From the NCBI GenBank assembly GCA_007131725.1, contig SLPZ01000052.1:1-51517 (forward strand): a DNA stretch of 51,517 nt, in the 5' to 3' direction. The notes under the pieces were generated by a model. That model was not told where the DNA came from. It did no database searches and saw only the letters and a program-made list of their open reading frames with translations. This document shows, in pieces, positions 34,968 to 43,252 of the stretch (positions are counted from its first letter, which is position 1; the number at the start of each line of letters is the position of its first letter). The position numbers and the translations under genes are program-made. The stretch is from Balneolaceae bacterium (GTDB lineage Bacteria; Bacteroidota; Rhodothermia; Balneolales; Balneolaceae).

Positions 34968-36281
34968 TTAAAAGCCTGCCCGTTCCATTGCTTCTTCAGC
35001 TTCTTCCTCCATACCCAGGGTTGTGTAAACCTGGAATAGAGACTGCCAGTTTTCCGGATTGTCCGGGTTTATTTCGGCTGCCCGCTCGTAATAGACGAGG
35101 GCATCCCTGAGAACATCTCTTGCCTGGGAATCGTAGCGTTCTGCTTCTTCGTTGTCCGTTGTATTATTTCGCCTTTCAAAGAGGTTGGCGGCTTGGTTTT
35201 GGTAAATAATGCCAAGAATAAAGTTTGCAGACTCACTTTCTGGTTCGAGCTCAACTACACGTTCCATTTCACGGATGGCAATTGCCGTAAGCTCATCAAT
35301 TTCATCTTCAAGGGAATCGATTTCTCCTTGAATTTCATCGATTTCGGATTGTGTTTGATCGAGTTCATCACCATGCTGATTTCGTGCTTCCTGGCGCAGA
35401 TCGAATTGCATTTGATATTTCTCGGAAACGTCTGCAATCAATCGATCCACTGTCTGGTATATCTGGGTTCCGAGCACTCTACGATATTGCGGATTATCAG
35501 GATCATCAGCTATCAAACTTTCGACCAGCTCTATAGCCCTGTCTCGTTCGCCTGATTGGATATAGGCGTCTGCAAGAAACTGAACGAAAATGGGTTCATC
35601 AGGGTATAATTCCATCGCTTCATTAGATAGTTCGATAGCTCTTGGATAGGATTCATCAAAAAGATAAAGACTGATGATGTACTCGTAATCGTCTGATTCC
35701 GGTTGGTCTTTTAGCTCGAGGGCTCTTTCATAACTACTGATAGCATTTTCAATATCATCCATTTGGAAGTAGGTGGATGAGATTACTTCAAATGTCATTG
35801 CACTATCGGGGTTAATAGTCGCAGCATTTTCGAAGTGATCCAAAGAAACTCTGAATGGATTTTCTGTGGCGTTGAATAAACTGTCATCGGTTTGAATATT
35901 TACACCCATGTTGTATTCATCAGCCCAAAAAGAAACAACAGTATTATTCAGCTCTTCGTATTCTTCCGGCAGTTCTTCCTGATCCCGCATAATACGTTTA
36001 GCTGTGTCGAAAGACTGCTTTGCGCGATCGTAATATGGCTTACGGTCTGCAGGAGGTTCAAGAGTTTCTGCCTGAGAAGCTAATACGATGCCTTTATAAT
36101 AGTGTGCAACATAATTCAGAGAGTCCAGCTCAATGGCTTCTTCGGTTGCCTCGAGTGCCATATCGAATTCGCCGGTAAGAATTCCGATCTGAACTTCTTC
36201 AATAAATGGATCTGTAGTTTCACATGCCCAAACAAAGCCGGCAAATAAGAAAATTAATAGAAGTGATTTATAACTTTTCAT
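34968..36281 (-). CDS. TPR lipoprotein with internal coiled coil
   Basis: A 437-residue lipoprotein with lipobox GFVWAC (Cys20). TPR-like repeats cover the mature protein (ALEATEEAIELDSLNYVAHY; SYERALELKDQP; YYERAAEINPDNPENW), with a heptad-like, Glu/Asp/Ile-rich insert (about residues 308-332) that is probably a short coiled coil. It is the paralog of the next gene downstream. Likely an envelope scaffold or protein-interaction factor; no enzymatic motif is visible. The 175-base divergent gap to ridA contains its promoter. Confidence 0.85.
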   Translation of the reverse strand: MKSYKSLLLIFLFAGFVWACETTDPFIEEVQIGILTGEFDMALEATEEAIELDSLNYVAHYYKGIVLASQAETLEPPADRKPYYDRAKQSFDTAKRIMRDQEELPEEYEELNNTVVSFWADEYNMGVNIQTDDSLFNATENPFRVSLDHFENAATINPDSAMTFEVISSTYFQMDDIENAISSYERALELKDQPESDDYEYIISLYLFDESYPRAIELSNEAMELYPDEPIFVQFLADAYIQSGERDRAIELVESLIADDPDNPQYRRVLGTQIYQTVDRLIADVSEKYQMQFDLRQEARNQHGDELDQTQSEIDEIQGEIDSLEDEIDELTAIAIREMERVVELEPESESANFILGIIYQNQAANLFERRNNTTDNEEAERYDSQARDVLRDALVYYERAAEINPDNPENWQSLFQVYTTLGMEEEAEEAMERAGF

Positions 36282-36456
36282 TTTTAATCGTGATATCGTT
36301 GATTATTTTATTTTTCTCTAATAGTAGAAAGTAACCATATATGAAGGATTCCGCAATAAGCAGCGAAATCCAAATATGAAAATTACTGATAATTCTGTAC
36401 AACTATATACTCTATTTGCTAATAATTAAAACTTTAGTCTAAAGTAACTTACCAAC

Positions 36457-36834
36457 ATGAAAAAAATTGTAAAGACAAATGCAGCACCTGATGCGATTGG
36501 CCCATACAGCCAGGGTGTGATTCATAACGGAATTTTATACTGTTCAGGGCAAATAGCACTTATTCCCGGCAGTATGGAAATCGCAAATGGGGGGATTAAA
36601 GAACAAGCCCTGCAAGTGATGGAAAACATGAAATCCGTTGTGGAAGCGGCAGGCAGTAACATGGACAATGTTTTAAAATGCACAATATTTCTGGCTGATA
36701 TGGATGATTTTGCTGCCGTTAATGAAGTTTATGGCAGGTATTTTAAATCAGATCCACCCGCCAGGGAAGCCGTTGCCGTTAAAACCCTTCCAAAAAATGT
36801 GATGGTTGAAATAAGCTGTATCGCCGCAGTTTGA
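36457..36834 (+). CDS. ridA: RidA family enamine/imine deaminase
   Basis: A 125-residue trimeric enzyme that hydrolyses reactive 2-aminoacrylate and similar imines formed by PLP enzymes. The signature is PPAREAVAVKTLPKNVMVEI, with the catalytic Arg103 and Glu118; GPYSQG at 15-20 and the YCSGQIAL strand are also typical. Length is standard. It is the only plus-strand gene of this stretch and converges with the M23 peptidase gene, 3 bases apart. A functional link with the nearby cystathionine synthase/lyase is possible but not required. Confidence 0.94.
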   Translation: MKKIVKTNAAPDAIGPYSQGVIHNGILYCSGQIALIPGSMEIANGGIKEQALQVMENMKSVVEAAGSNMDNVLKCTIFLADMDDFAAVNEVYGRYFKSDPPAREAVAVKTLPKNVMVEISCIAAV

Positions 36835-36837
36835 ATT

Positions 36838-38724
36838 TCAAAAAGCAAGTGTTTGATTGCTGATGGTTCTGTTTCCAACACCGTCAAATACTTCAATGTT
36901 AATTGTATTGGAAGAGGCCGGCATGAAGGAGGGGTTGTAAAATACAAGAAAGTTCTTCTCCGGATCGTATTCAACGATTCCTCTTTGTCCATTTACGGTG
37001 ATGGATGAACGCCTGTAATCGATGCCGCTTTCACGATCGAGAGCCGGAACGATTACAATGTGATTGCCGGCCAGATTTTGTTCAATTCGTGCCCTGCCAA
37101 TCCAGGGATTTGTATTATCCTCACGCAAAACCAGGCTGCTGATTTCCCTCAGAGGTGCCCTGATAAATCCATTGGAATTTATAGAAGGGCGGTAAAACGT
37201 CCGCTCACGGTAGCGGTCAACTGAATAGAGCGCGAGCCTGTTGTTGTTGCTTAAATCATCCGGAAGCTTGTAATTAAAATAGATGTTGCCGTCAACAGGG
37301 ATTCTGTCCGGACTGAAATCAAAATGAATTTCATTGCCGGATTCCGAGATTTGCAGGTGCAGCTTTAAAGTATCGTATAGAGCAGTTGCAGGAAAATCAA
37401 GCCAAAGGTTATTGTCAGGAGTGGTGAAAATATTTCTTTTTCCGGGGATGAGCTTTTTCTTCACAGACCGGTTAAAACAAACCATATAAGATGTTTCTAA
37501 CCGCTGAAAGGGGATTGCCTGTTGTTCTGCTGTAGTTAATAAAGATTCAACCGGTAAAATACGCGGATTGCTCCATGCAATAGAAGGCGAGCCAAATTGT
37601 TCCGGATTGCTATAAGGATAGGGTGATACAAAATCGATTTCACGCGGAGCGAAATCCTTGCTGTTTTCTACATTGAGTGTGACTGATGCGGTGGCTTCAT
37701 TACCGAAAATATCAGCCGCTGTGATAGTAATTGGATATTGCCCGTCCTGAAATTGCAGGATTCCATGATTTTTTATGATGCGGTAAAATGGTAGTTCGTT
37801 TCCTTTCACCCTGAACAGCCGCTGAAATCCTCTGCGTGTTTGCGCGAGTATGGGGGCCGATCTGTCCAAAAACATGTGGCCGGCATGCCGGTATGAAAAA
37901 TAATCTGCAGTAGCATGAAAGAGTGTGTCTGCGGCATGAACCATTGTAAGTGAGTAAACCGCATAGATATTGGGTGTATCGTTGGCGCGATCGTGCACAT
38001 TAACCGATAAACCCACCGGGCCGGAAACGTTAACTTCTCCGAACGTATAACCGGAACCGCTGCGTTCTGCATTTATCACCTCATGCCCTGTGGACCTCAT
38101 TGTTTTGGGATGAAAAAACTCGATCCCAAGCTGACGAAAAACCGGTGGGATGTTATCTCTTACCGTAATGTTTGTGAGAAGCGGGTTAAAAGGTTTAAAC
38201 CCCGGAGTTCTTAGTTCAAAATGAAGATGTGGCGGGCCAACTCCCGTTGAACCGGTGTAAGCTATAACATCACCCTGGCTGTAGTATATTTTCTCATCTT
38301 CCACAATCCTGTCAAGATTTGCCTGATATGTGATGAACCGGATAGAATCTGCAAACGCCTGCAAATCAGGTTCAAAACGGTTTAGGTGTGCATACACCGA
38401 ATAGGAGCCGTCTAAATGTTTCAGATATATTACGTTGCCGTATCCATACGGGCTCATTCCAATTCGGTGCACATAGCCGTCTCTGGTAGCGTAAACCGGA
38501 TAGCCTTCCTGTCCCCATGTACGTATGTCGAGGCCTGCATGAAGATGGGCAGACCGTGTTTCTGCAAAGGTTGATGAAAGCTGGCGGCTTGCGTTAGTCG
38601 GCCATAAATATGAGACTGAATCTGCTAAAAACGAAAGAGGCTGGGCACTGCCTTTTTCTGCAGGAAGGATGAAATAAAAAAGCAGGAGTGAAAGTAAAAA
38701 AGTTTGAATACTACGACTGTACAT
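36838..38724 (-). CDS. M23 family metallopeptidase, exported
   Basis: A 628-residue exported protein, signal peptide about 1-27. The LytM/M23 zinc site is complete: His62 and Asp66 (HAGLD), His113 (YAH) as catalytic His, and His168 in PHLHFELR. The typical glycines (GYGNVIYLKHLDG) are in place. The enzyme domain ends near residue 185; the remaining 440 residues look like Ig-like or beta-sandwich domains (DIFGNEATASVTLNV; VPALDRESGIDYRRSSITVNG). Peptidoglycan cross-link cleavage or activation of amidases is the expected role. It overlaps the FAH-family gene by 14 bases. Confidence 0.9.
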   Translation of the reverse strand: MYSRSIQTFLLSLLLFYFILPAEKGSAQPLSFLADSVSYLWPTNASRQLSSTFAETRSAHLHAGLDIRTWGQEGYPVYATRDGYVHRIGMSPYGYGNVIYLKHLDGSYSVYAHLNRFEPDLQAFADSIRFITYQANLDRIVEDEKIYYSQGDVIAYTGSTGVGPPHLHFELRTPGFKPFNPLLTNITVRDNIPPVFRQLGIEFFHPKTMRSTGHEVINAERSGSGYTFGEVNVSGPVGLSVNVHDRANDTPNIYAVYSLTMVHAADTLFHATADYFSYRHAGHMFLDRSAPILAQTRRGFQRLFRVKGNELPFYRIIKNHGILQFQDGQYPITITAADIFGNEATASVTLNVENSKDFAPREIDFVSPYPYSNPEQFGSPSIAWSNPRILPVESLLTTAEQQAIPFQRLETSYMVCFNRSVKKKLIPGKRNIFTTPDNNLWLDFPATALYDTLKLHLQISESGNEIHFDFSPDRIPVDGNIYFNYKLPDDLSNNNRLALYSVDRYRERTFYRPSINSNGFIRAPLREISSLVLREDNTNPWIGRARIEQNLAGNHIVIVPALDRESGIDYRRSSITVNGQRGIVEYDPEKNFLVFYNPSFMPASSNTINIEVFDGVGNRTISNQTLAF

Positions 38725-39370
38725 AAACTTTCAATGATGAGATATGATCTCCCAAGCCGGCTTCGATGGTATCTCCGGCTTTGACCCGGCTGACCCCTTC
38801 GGGCGTTCCAGTGAAAATAATATCTCCTGGATTAAGGATAAAGTGCTGTGACAAAAATGAGATGATTTCTGCTGAAGTAAAAAGCATCATTGAAGTATTT
38901 CCATGCTGCCTCGTTTCGCCGTTTACTTTCACCCACAGATCAAGATTTTGTATATCAAAATTATCCCTGAGCTCAGCAAAATTCCCGACCGGTGCGAATG
39001 TGTGAAATCCTTTTGAAAGCGTCCAGGGCAGTCCTTTTTGTTTGGCACGGGCCTGGATATCACGTGCAGTTAAATCAAGCCCGACGGCAACTGCTTTTAC
39101 TGAGTCCAAAGCCACATCAGGAGAAACCTTGTGCGTATGTTTCCCGATCAGAAGTACAAGCTCCACTTCGTGATGAACATCATTTGTTTTTTCAGGTAAT
39201 AGTACTTTGCCATTATTGAAAATGACTGATGATCTCGGTTTGAGAAATACAACGGGTTCATCGGTTCTCTCACTCTTCATCTCTTCGATATGCCTGGCAT
39301 AATTTCGTCCGATGCAAAAGAGCGTGCCAATTTGAAGATCGGGAAATTCGGGAATGGATAATTGATTCAT
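38711..39370 (-). CDS. Fumarylacetoacetate hydrolase family protein
   Basis: A 219-residue single-domain FAH-family enzyme. The metal site is visible as Glu68 and Glu70 (HHEVELVLLIG) and Asp99 (GLDLTARDIQ), and the catalytic Lys120 (SKGFHTFAPVG). The N-terminal FCIGRNYARHIEEM is typical of small members that act as acylpyruvate hydrolases or oxaloacetate decarboxylases; the exact substrate is not decidable. It shares 14 bases with the M23 gene downstream, so both are co-transcribed. A strong terminator separates it from the ribosomal protein genes upstream. Confidence 0.9.
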   Translation of the reverse strand: MNQLSIPEFPDLQIGTLFCIGRNYARHIEEMKSERTDEPVVFLKPRSSVIFNNGKVLLPEKTNDVHHEVELVLLIGKHTHKVSPDVALDSVKAVAVGLDLTARDIQARAKQKGLPWTLSKGFHTFAPVGNFAELRDNFDIQNLDLWVKVNGETRQHGNTSMMLFTSAEIISFLSQHFILNPGDIIFTGTPEGVSRVKAGDTIEAGLGDHISSLKVYVQS

Positions 39371-39381
39371 ATCCCAAAAAT

Positions 39382-39416
39382 AAAAAAAGCCCCGGCAACA
39401 TCTGCTACCGGGGCTT
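39382..39416 (-). terminator. Intrinsic terminator of rplU-rpmA
   Basis: AAGCCCCGG (39387-39395) pairs perfectly with CCGGGGCTT (39408-39416) around a 12-base loop. On the minus strand it is followed by a run of seven T (39388-39382 read as complement). It lies 18 bases after the rpmA stop and only 12 bases before the FAH-family start codon. Confidence 0.85.
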
Positions 39417-39433
39417 AAAAAAAGATGTAAATT

Positions 39434-39688
39434 TTAAGCCTGCTCTATGGAGACATATTTTCTGCCGCCGCTTCGTGTACGGAAATTCACCACACCGTCG
39501 GCCATAGCAAACAGCGTATCGTCACCGCCTCTGCCAACGTTTTCTCCGGGATGAAACTTTGTTCCGCGCTGGCGAACGATAATGTTTCCGGCACGAACCA
39601 ATTCACCGCCATATTTCTTCACACCCAGGCGTTTTGATTCTGAGTCTCTTCCGTTCTTGGTTGAACCTTGTCCTTTCTTATGTGCCAT
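39434..39688 (-). CDS. rpmA: 50S ribosomal protein L27
   Basis: An 84-residue protein of the large ribosomal subunit, placed near the peptidyl-transferase centre. The N-terminus [16 protein letters not shown] and the core [22 protein letters not shown] are diagnostic. There is no N-terminal extension of the kind cleaved in Firmicutes. It follows rplU after 14 bases, the usual order, and is followed by a strong hairpin terminator. Confidence 0.98.
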   Translation of the reverse strand: MAHKKGQGSTKNGRDSESKRLGVKKYGGELVRAGNIIVRQRGTKFHPGENVGRGGDDTLFAMADGVVNFRTRSGGRKYVSIEQA

Positions 39689-39702
39689 AATTTACCTCGC
39701 GT

Positions 39703-40011
39703 TTAGGAAATTTTTTCAATTTGAAGTTGAGTAATGGGCTGTCGGTGCCCGCGCTTAACTCTATAGCCTTTTCTTCGTTTCTTTTTAAAAACAATTACTT
39801 TATCTGCTTTGGGATGATCAACAACTTTTGCTTCTACTTTAGCTCCCTTTACCGTTGGCTTGCCGATTTTAACTTTGCCTTTTTTATCTTTAACCAGCAA
39901 AACATCATCGAAGCTAACTTTCTCGTTTTCGGTAGAAAGCCTGTTTACAAAAATAGTTTGATCTTCAGCAACTTTATATTGATGCCCGCCAATTTTTACG
40001 ATAGCGTACAT
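39703..40011 (-). CDS. rplU: 50S ribosomal protein L21
   Basis: A 102-residue large-subunit protein beginning [16 protein letters not shown] and ending with the basic signature [22 protein letters not shown], which fits L21 closely. First gene of the rplU-rpmA operon; a group-type promoter box lies 40 bases upstream. Confidence 0.98.
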   Translation of the reverse strand: MYAIVKIGGHQYKVAEDQTIFVNRLSTENEKVSFDDVLLVKDKKGKVKIGKPTVKGAKVEAKVVDHPKADKVIVFKKKRRKGYRVKRGHRQPITQLQIEKIS

Positions 40012-40050
40012 GATTCCTAATTCCGTTTATTTCAAAATTTTTACAGACTT

Positions 40051-40058
40051 CAAATATA
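40051..40058 (-). promoter_or_regulatory. Candidate promoter -7 box of rplU
   Basis: On the minus strand the bases read TATATTTG, a perfect match to the Bacteroidota sigma-A -7 consensus TAnnTTTG. It is about 40 bases upstream of the rplU start. At the expected 19-base spacing the -33 position reads TTTT instead of TTTG, so the match is partial. Confidence 0.45.
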
Positions 40059-40194
40059 CAGTTTTAAAATATAATTAAAAACCTTGTGGAATTACTTTTT
40101 TTCAGTTGAATTCAGTCCAAAACAATATAGTACAAAACGCATCATTTTTTTATTTTATTTCCGAACAATCGCCATCAACCAAATAAATTAAATT

Positions 40195-40368
40195 ATGAGA
40201 AGTTTACCCGATCTGCATAAACAAGCTTTGAAATACAAAAACACAAAAAGGCTTCAACGAGATGGCGGTAGAGCATGGATCAAAGATTCACAACTGTTTG
40301 AATCCAGAAGAGATGCCAACGGAAGGCTGATTACAGTGAAAAGAGAGGGCAAAGGTAGACAGTTGTAA
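40195..40368 (+). CDS. Small basic protein, unknown (57 residues)
   Basis: An open frame of 57 codons plus stop, with translation beginning MRSLPDLHKQALKYKNTKR. It is rich in Lys and Arg (roughly 15 of 57), with DGGRAWIKDSQLFESRRDANG in the middle and a basic end. I do not recognise it. In its favour are a clean ATG, an AT-rich leader typical of this genome, an isolated position between two genes, and a protein-like composition. It could bind nucleic acid; no motif proves this. The 183-base gap before it carries the rplU promoter on the other strand. Confidence 0.5.
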   Translation: MRSLPDLHKQALKYKNTKRLQRDGGRAWIKDSQLFESRRDANGRLITVKREGKGRQL

Positions 40369-40418
40369 TTTCAAATATATCTCAATATTCGCTACTCAAT
40401 ACTATCGACTCTAATCAA

Positions 40419-41078
40419 TCAACTCGCCTTCTTTTTGGGAATGGCTTTGTGAATGCCCGTCCGGTTCATATGCCCGATGTATTTGCCGATAATTCGCACC
40501 TCTTCAAAAATATCCGGTTCAATAACGATGTCATCATACTCTTCGTTGGCAGGTTCAAGTCGCAGCCCGTTTTTGTCATGATAAATTCGTTTCAGGCTGG
40601 TTTCACCATCATAAAGAACAGCCCCAATGTCACCATCTTTGATGTCACTGTCCATCAATAAAACAAAATCACCGTCATAAATACCGGCATCTTTCATGCT
40701 CATTCCGGATACACGCAGGGCGAACATATTGTCCATGTTAGGAAACAACGTTTCCAGCGTTATTTTGCCAAGATCTGCTTCAACAGCTTCTTGCAGATAA
40801 CCCGCTGCAATCAAGCCGCGTACCGGGATTCCTGATTCTTTTTTCAGCCCCAGGTTTTCCTCATAATTAGGATGAATGTCATACTCATCATCGTCAGTTT
40901 TGACGAGATAGCCTTTCTTCAGCAGAGCCTGAATATTTTGAGTTACGCTATTGGGAGATTTGTAATTAAAAGCGTCCGCAATTTCTCGGTAGGTTGGCCA
41001 AACATCGTGTTCCTTTTTATACTCCACGATAAAATCAAAAAACTGTTTTTGCTTTCTTGTAAGTTGAGCGTTGTCCAT
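40419..41078 (-). CDS. lexA: LexA repressor (SOS regulator)
   Basis: A 219-residue protein with an N-terminal winged helix (residues 6-60, LTRKQKQFFDFIVEY and TYREIADAFNYKSPNSVTQNI) and a C-terminal S24 peptidase domain. The self-cleavage site is Ala92-Gly93 (IAAGYLQ), catalytic Ser127 (VSGMSMKD) and Lys163 (TSLKRIY), so autocleavage after RecA activation should work. Slightly longer than E. coli LexA because of a linker. The short divergent gap to the cyclophilin gene holds its putative operator. Confidence 0.93.
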   Translation of the reverse strand: MDNAQLTRKQKQFFDFIVEYKKEHDVWPTYREIADAFNYKSPNSVTQNIQALLKKGYLVKTDDDEYDIHPNYEENLGLKKESGIPVRGLIAAGYLQEAVEADLGKITLETLFPNMDNMFALRVSGMSMKDAGIYDGDFVLLMDSDIKDGDIGAVLYDGETSLKRIYHDKNGLRLEPANEEYDDIVIEPDIFEEVRIIGKYIGHMNRTGIHKAIPKKKAS

Positions 41079-41091
41079 AGAATATATGATT

Positions 41092-41109
41092 TATGTACGA
41101 TATATGTGC
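41092..41109. promoter_or_regulatory. Possible LexA operator in lexA/cyclophilin gap
   Basis: TATGTAC (41092-41098) and TATGTGC (41103-41109) are direct repeats 11 bases apart, about one helical turn, just upstream of lexA. The LexA box of this group is not known to me, so this rests only on position and repetition in an AT-rich gap. Confidence 0.3.
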
Positions 41110-41142
41110 AATAAACGAAGAACTTTTCACAATTACAATGCT

Positions 41143-43095
41143 ATGAGGGTTTCAATTTTAACTTTTTTCAAATTTCTTTCTTTTTTTTGGTTTTTGATGT
41201 TGATGATTTCCTGCGGAAGAGTGGATAACCTACTTGCGGATGGTGAGTGGTACCACGATGATCTTCCATCGGTGGCTGAAGCTGTGATTGCCCGTGATGC
41301 TGATAAACTTCTGGAATGGACAGGCCATGAAAATAAGATGATATCAAATATGGCTTGGAAAGGATTAGTGCACACTGATGTGGAAGATATTGCCAGCCTT
41401 GTTGAATCTGCTATCGATAATGATGATCCGCGTGCCTGGTTTGTATTGAGTTTTCAGGAGGTGGGTGAATCAGATCTTGAACTTATTAAAGAACAATTTG
41501 AAAATAGCGGACTGAAACCGGATCATGTCTGTGAGTTTATGTACAGAAAAGGAGGTAAAAAATTTCTGAACCTGCTTTTAGACAGTGAAGATTTGTTGAT
41601 GAATCATCAAAAATGCTCAAAGGCGGCAGGCGGAATCATGACAAGGGCAGAGCTGAGTAATGATAAAATTTATGACATAGCTCGCTTTATTTCGGAGGCT
41701 GTTGATGAACAAACCCTTCAAAATATGCTGTACGGTTTTTGGCGTTCGCCTCTCAATCGCCCGGAAATCAATCCGGATGCATTTCAATTATTGGTAAAAC
41801 TTCTCGAAGAAAGAACTTCACAACCGGTTACACTGGCTGATCAATACCTGGTTACAATTACCGGTGAGGCCGGTTTTCAGTCCGTATTAAACCAAAGATC
41901 CGCCGAAGAACTTTACGAAAATGTTCAGTTTGGCGTGGTGACGGCGCGAGCCCTGGCGGATGTTGATAAAAGCAGGATGAATAATGATCATGTTCTCACT
42001 TTGCTGAATCATCCGAATGCACATGTTGTGGTTCAGACCCTGGAATCGCTGAAAAATTTCCAATTTGAGGAATCAGAATGGCTGGCCTCATTGGAAGATC
42101 AAATCAACCATTTTCCGGAGAATGCTGAAATAGCCGTCCACTACCTCGATCTGTTGCAAACTAACCAGGCGCCGATTGATGATTACCGCGATTTAATTGA
42201 GGAAGCAGATCAAAAAAATCCCTATCTGAAAAATTTTACTCTGCCGCTGATCAGGCATATTCTTGATAATGAGGCATACTTAAAACTGATTTCTTCAAAC
42301 CTTCAAACCGAAGGCATTGGGGCACTTCATGCAGCCGGTGCACTTCTCGATTTTGTTGATGAAAGTGATGTATCAGAGACATTCAGGCCTGAAATCAGGG
42401 AGATGTTATTGCATGCACTTGACCAGCAAAACCGGACTGTTTTATTCGCAGCAGATTCACTTTATAAGAATGAAGAGTTATTCAGCCGTGATGACATCAG
42501 TATCTTTTACAATTCGTTTGAAGTGGCCAGAACGGAACTGAACCGGCCGGTGCAGGAGTCTCTGCTTCGGATTCTTGAACACTACGGTGAGGAAGTGGAT
42601 GAATCTATCACGGAAGTACAGCCTAAACCATTTCGGATGCCCGACTGGAACCGGCTGCTGGAATTCAGCCAAAATCCCCGCTGGATACTTGAAACAAACC
42701 GCGGAACGATTACTGTGGAACTTAATCTCATAAATGCGCCTTTTACGGTATCGTCCATCATTTATTTGACTGAGGGAAATTTTTACGACGATGTTGTTTT
42801 TCACCGGGTTGTCAGAAATTTTGTTATTCAGGGCGGGGATTTTGATCGGCGTGATGGCTTTGGCGGACCTGATTATCGCATTCCCACAGAACCGTCATTT
42901 TCCACTTTCGAAAAAGGGTCAGCCGGTATGGCCAGCTCCGGCCCGGATACGGAAGGCAGCCAGTTTTTCTTTACCCACACCTGGACACCCCACCTCGACG
43001 GGCTGTACACCATTTTCGGCGAAGTGATTGAGGGAATGGATGTGGTTGATTCGATTCAGATCGGAGATAAGATTTTACGAGCAAGGATTGAGTAG
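41143..43095 (+). CDS. Lipoprotein with helical repeats and C-terminal cyclophilin domain
   Basis: I choose the ATG at 41143, which gives a lipoprotein signal ending MISC (Cys24); an in-frame start at 41071 would lie inside lexA regulatory sequence. The 650-residue product has a long HEAT-like helical region (about 25-500; for example WKGLVHTDVEDIASLVESA), then a cyclophilin-type peptidyl-prolyl isomerase domain (about 510-650) with FHRVVRNFVIQGGDF, TEGSQFFFTHTWTPHLDGLYTIFGEV. The catalytic arginine (HRVV) is present. It is expected to assist folding of exported proteins at the inner face of the outer membrane. Signal and domain order suggest a periplasmic foldase with a scaffold. Confidence 0.85.
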   Translation: MRVSILTFFKFLSFFWFLMLMISCGRVDNLLADGEWYHDDLPSVAEAVIARDADKLLEWTGHENKMISNMAWKGLVHTDVEDIASLVESAIDNDDPRAWFVLSFQEVGESDLELIKEQFENSGLKPDHVCEFMYRKGGKKFLNLLLDSEDLLMNHQKCSKAAGGIMTRAELSNDKIYDIARFISEAVDEQTLQNMLYGFWRSPLNRPEINPDAFQLLVKLLEERTSQPVTLADQYLVTITGEAGFQSVLNQRSAEELYENVQFGVVTARALADVDKSRMNNDHVLTLLNHPNAHVVVQTLESLKNFQFEESEWLASLEDQINHFPENAEIAVHYLDLLQTNQAPIDDYRDLIEEADQKNPYLKNFTLPLIRHILDNEAYLKLISSNLQTEGIGALHAAGALLDFVDESDVSETFRPEIREMLLHALDQQNRTVLFAADSLYKNEELFSRDDISIFYNSFEVARTELNRPVQESLLRILEHYGEEVDESITEVQPKPFRMPDWNRLLEFSQNPRWILETNRGTITVELNLINAPFTVSSIIYLTEGNFYDDVVFHRVVRNFVIQGGDFDRRDGFGGPDYRIPTEPSFSTFEKGSAGMASSGPDTEGSQFFFTHTWTPHLDGLYTIFGEVIEGMDVVDSIQIGDKILRARIE

Positions 43096-43098
43096 GGG

Positions 43099-43245
43099 AG
43101 TGAAAAGGCAGATGGCAAAAGGCAAAGGGCAGACGGTATAATATTAAGAGTAAGTAGTAACCGGAACCAGGCACAAGCGAGACGCTTGCGCCAGCAGGGA
43201 GCATTCACTAGCTCACTTCTGCCGTCTATCTTTTACCTTTTCACT
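43099..43245. repeat. Nested inverted-repeat (REP-like) intergenic element
   Basis: The 157-base gap between convergent genes is organised symmetrically. Outer arms AGTGAAAAGG (43099-43108) and CCTTTTCACT (43236-43245) are perfect inverses. Further in, AGACGG (43131-43136) and CCGTCT (43222-43227) also pair. The centre is a strong hairpin, GGCACAAGCG-AGA-CGCTTGCGCC (43170-43192), with one G-T pair. A short GC-rich palindrome in an intergenic site is what REP elements mobilised by RAYT transposases look like; no transposase gene is in the window. Confidence 0.6.
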
Positions 43246-43252
43246 CACCTCC

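Noticed and set aside
41071..41142. Longer start of the cyclophilin lipoprotein
   Set aside because: It would overlap the lexA gene start and destroy the lipoprotein signal that begins at 41143.
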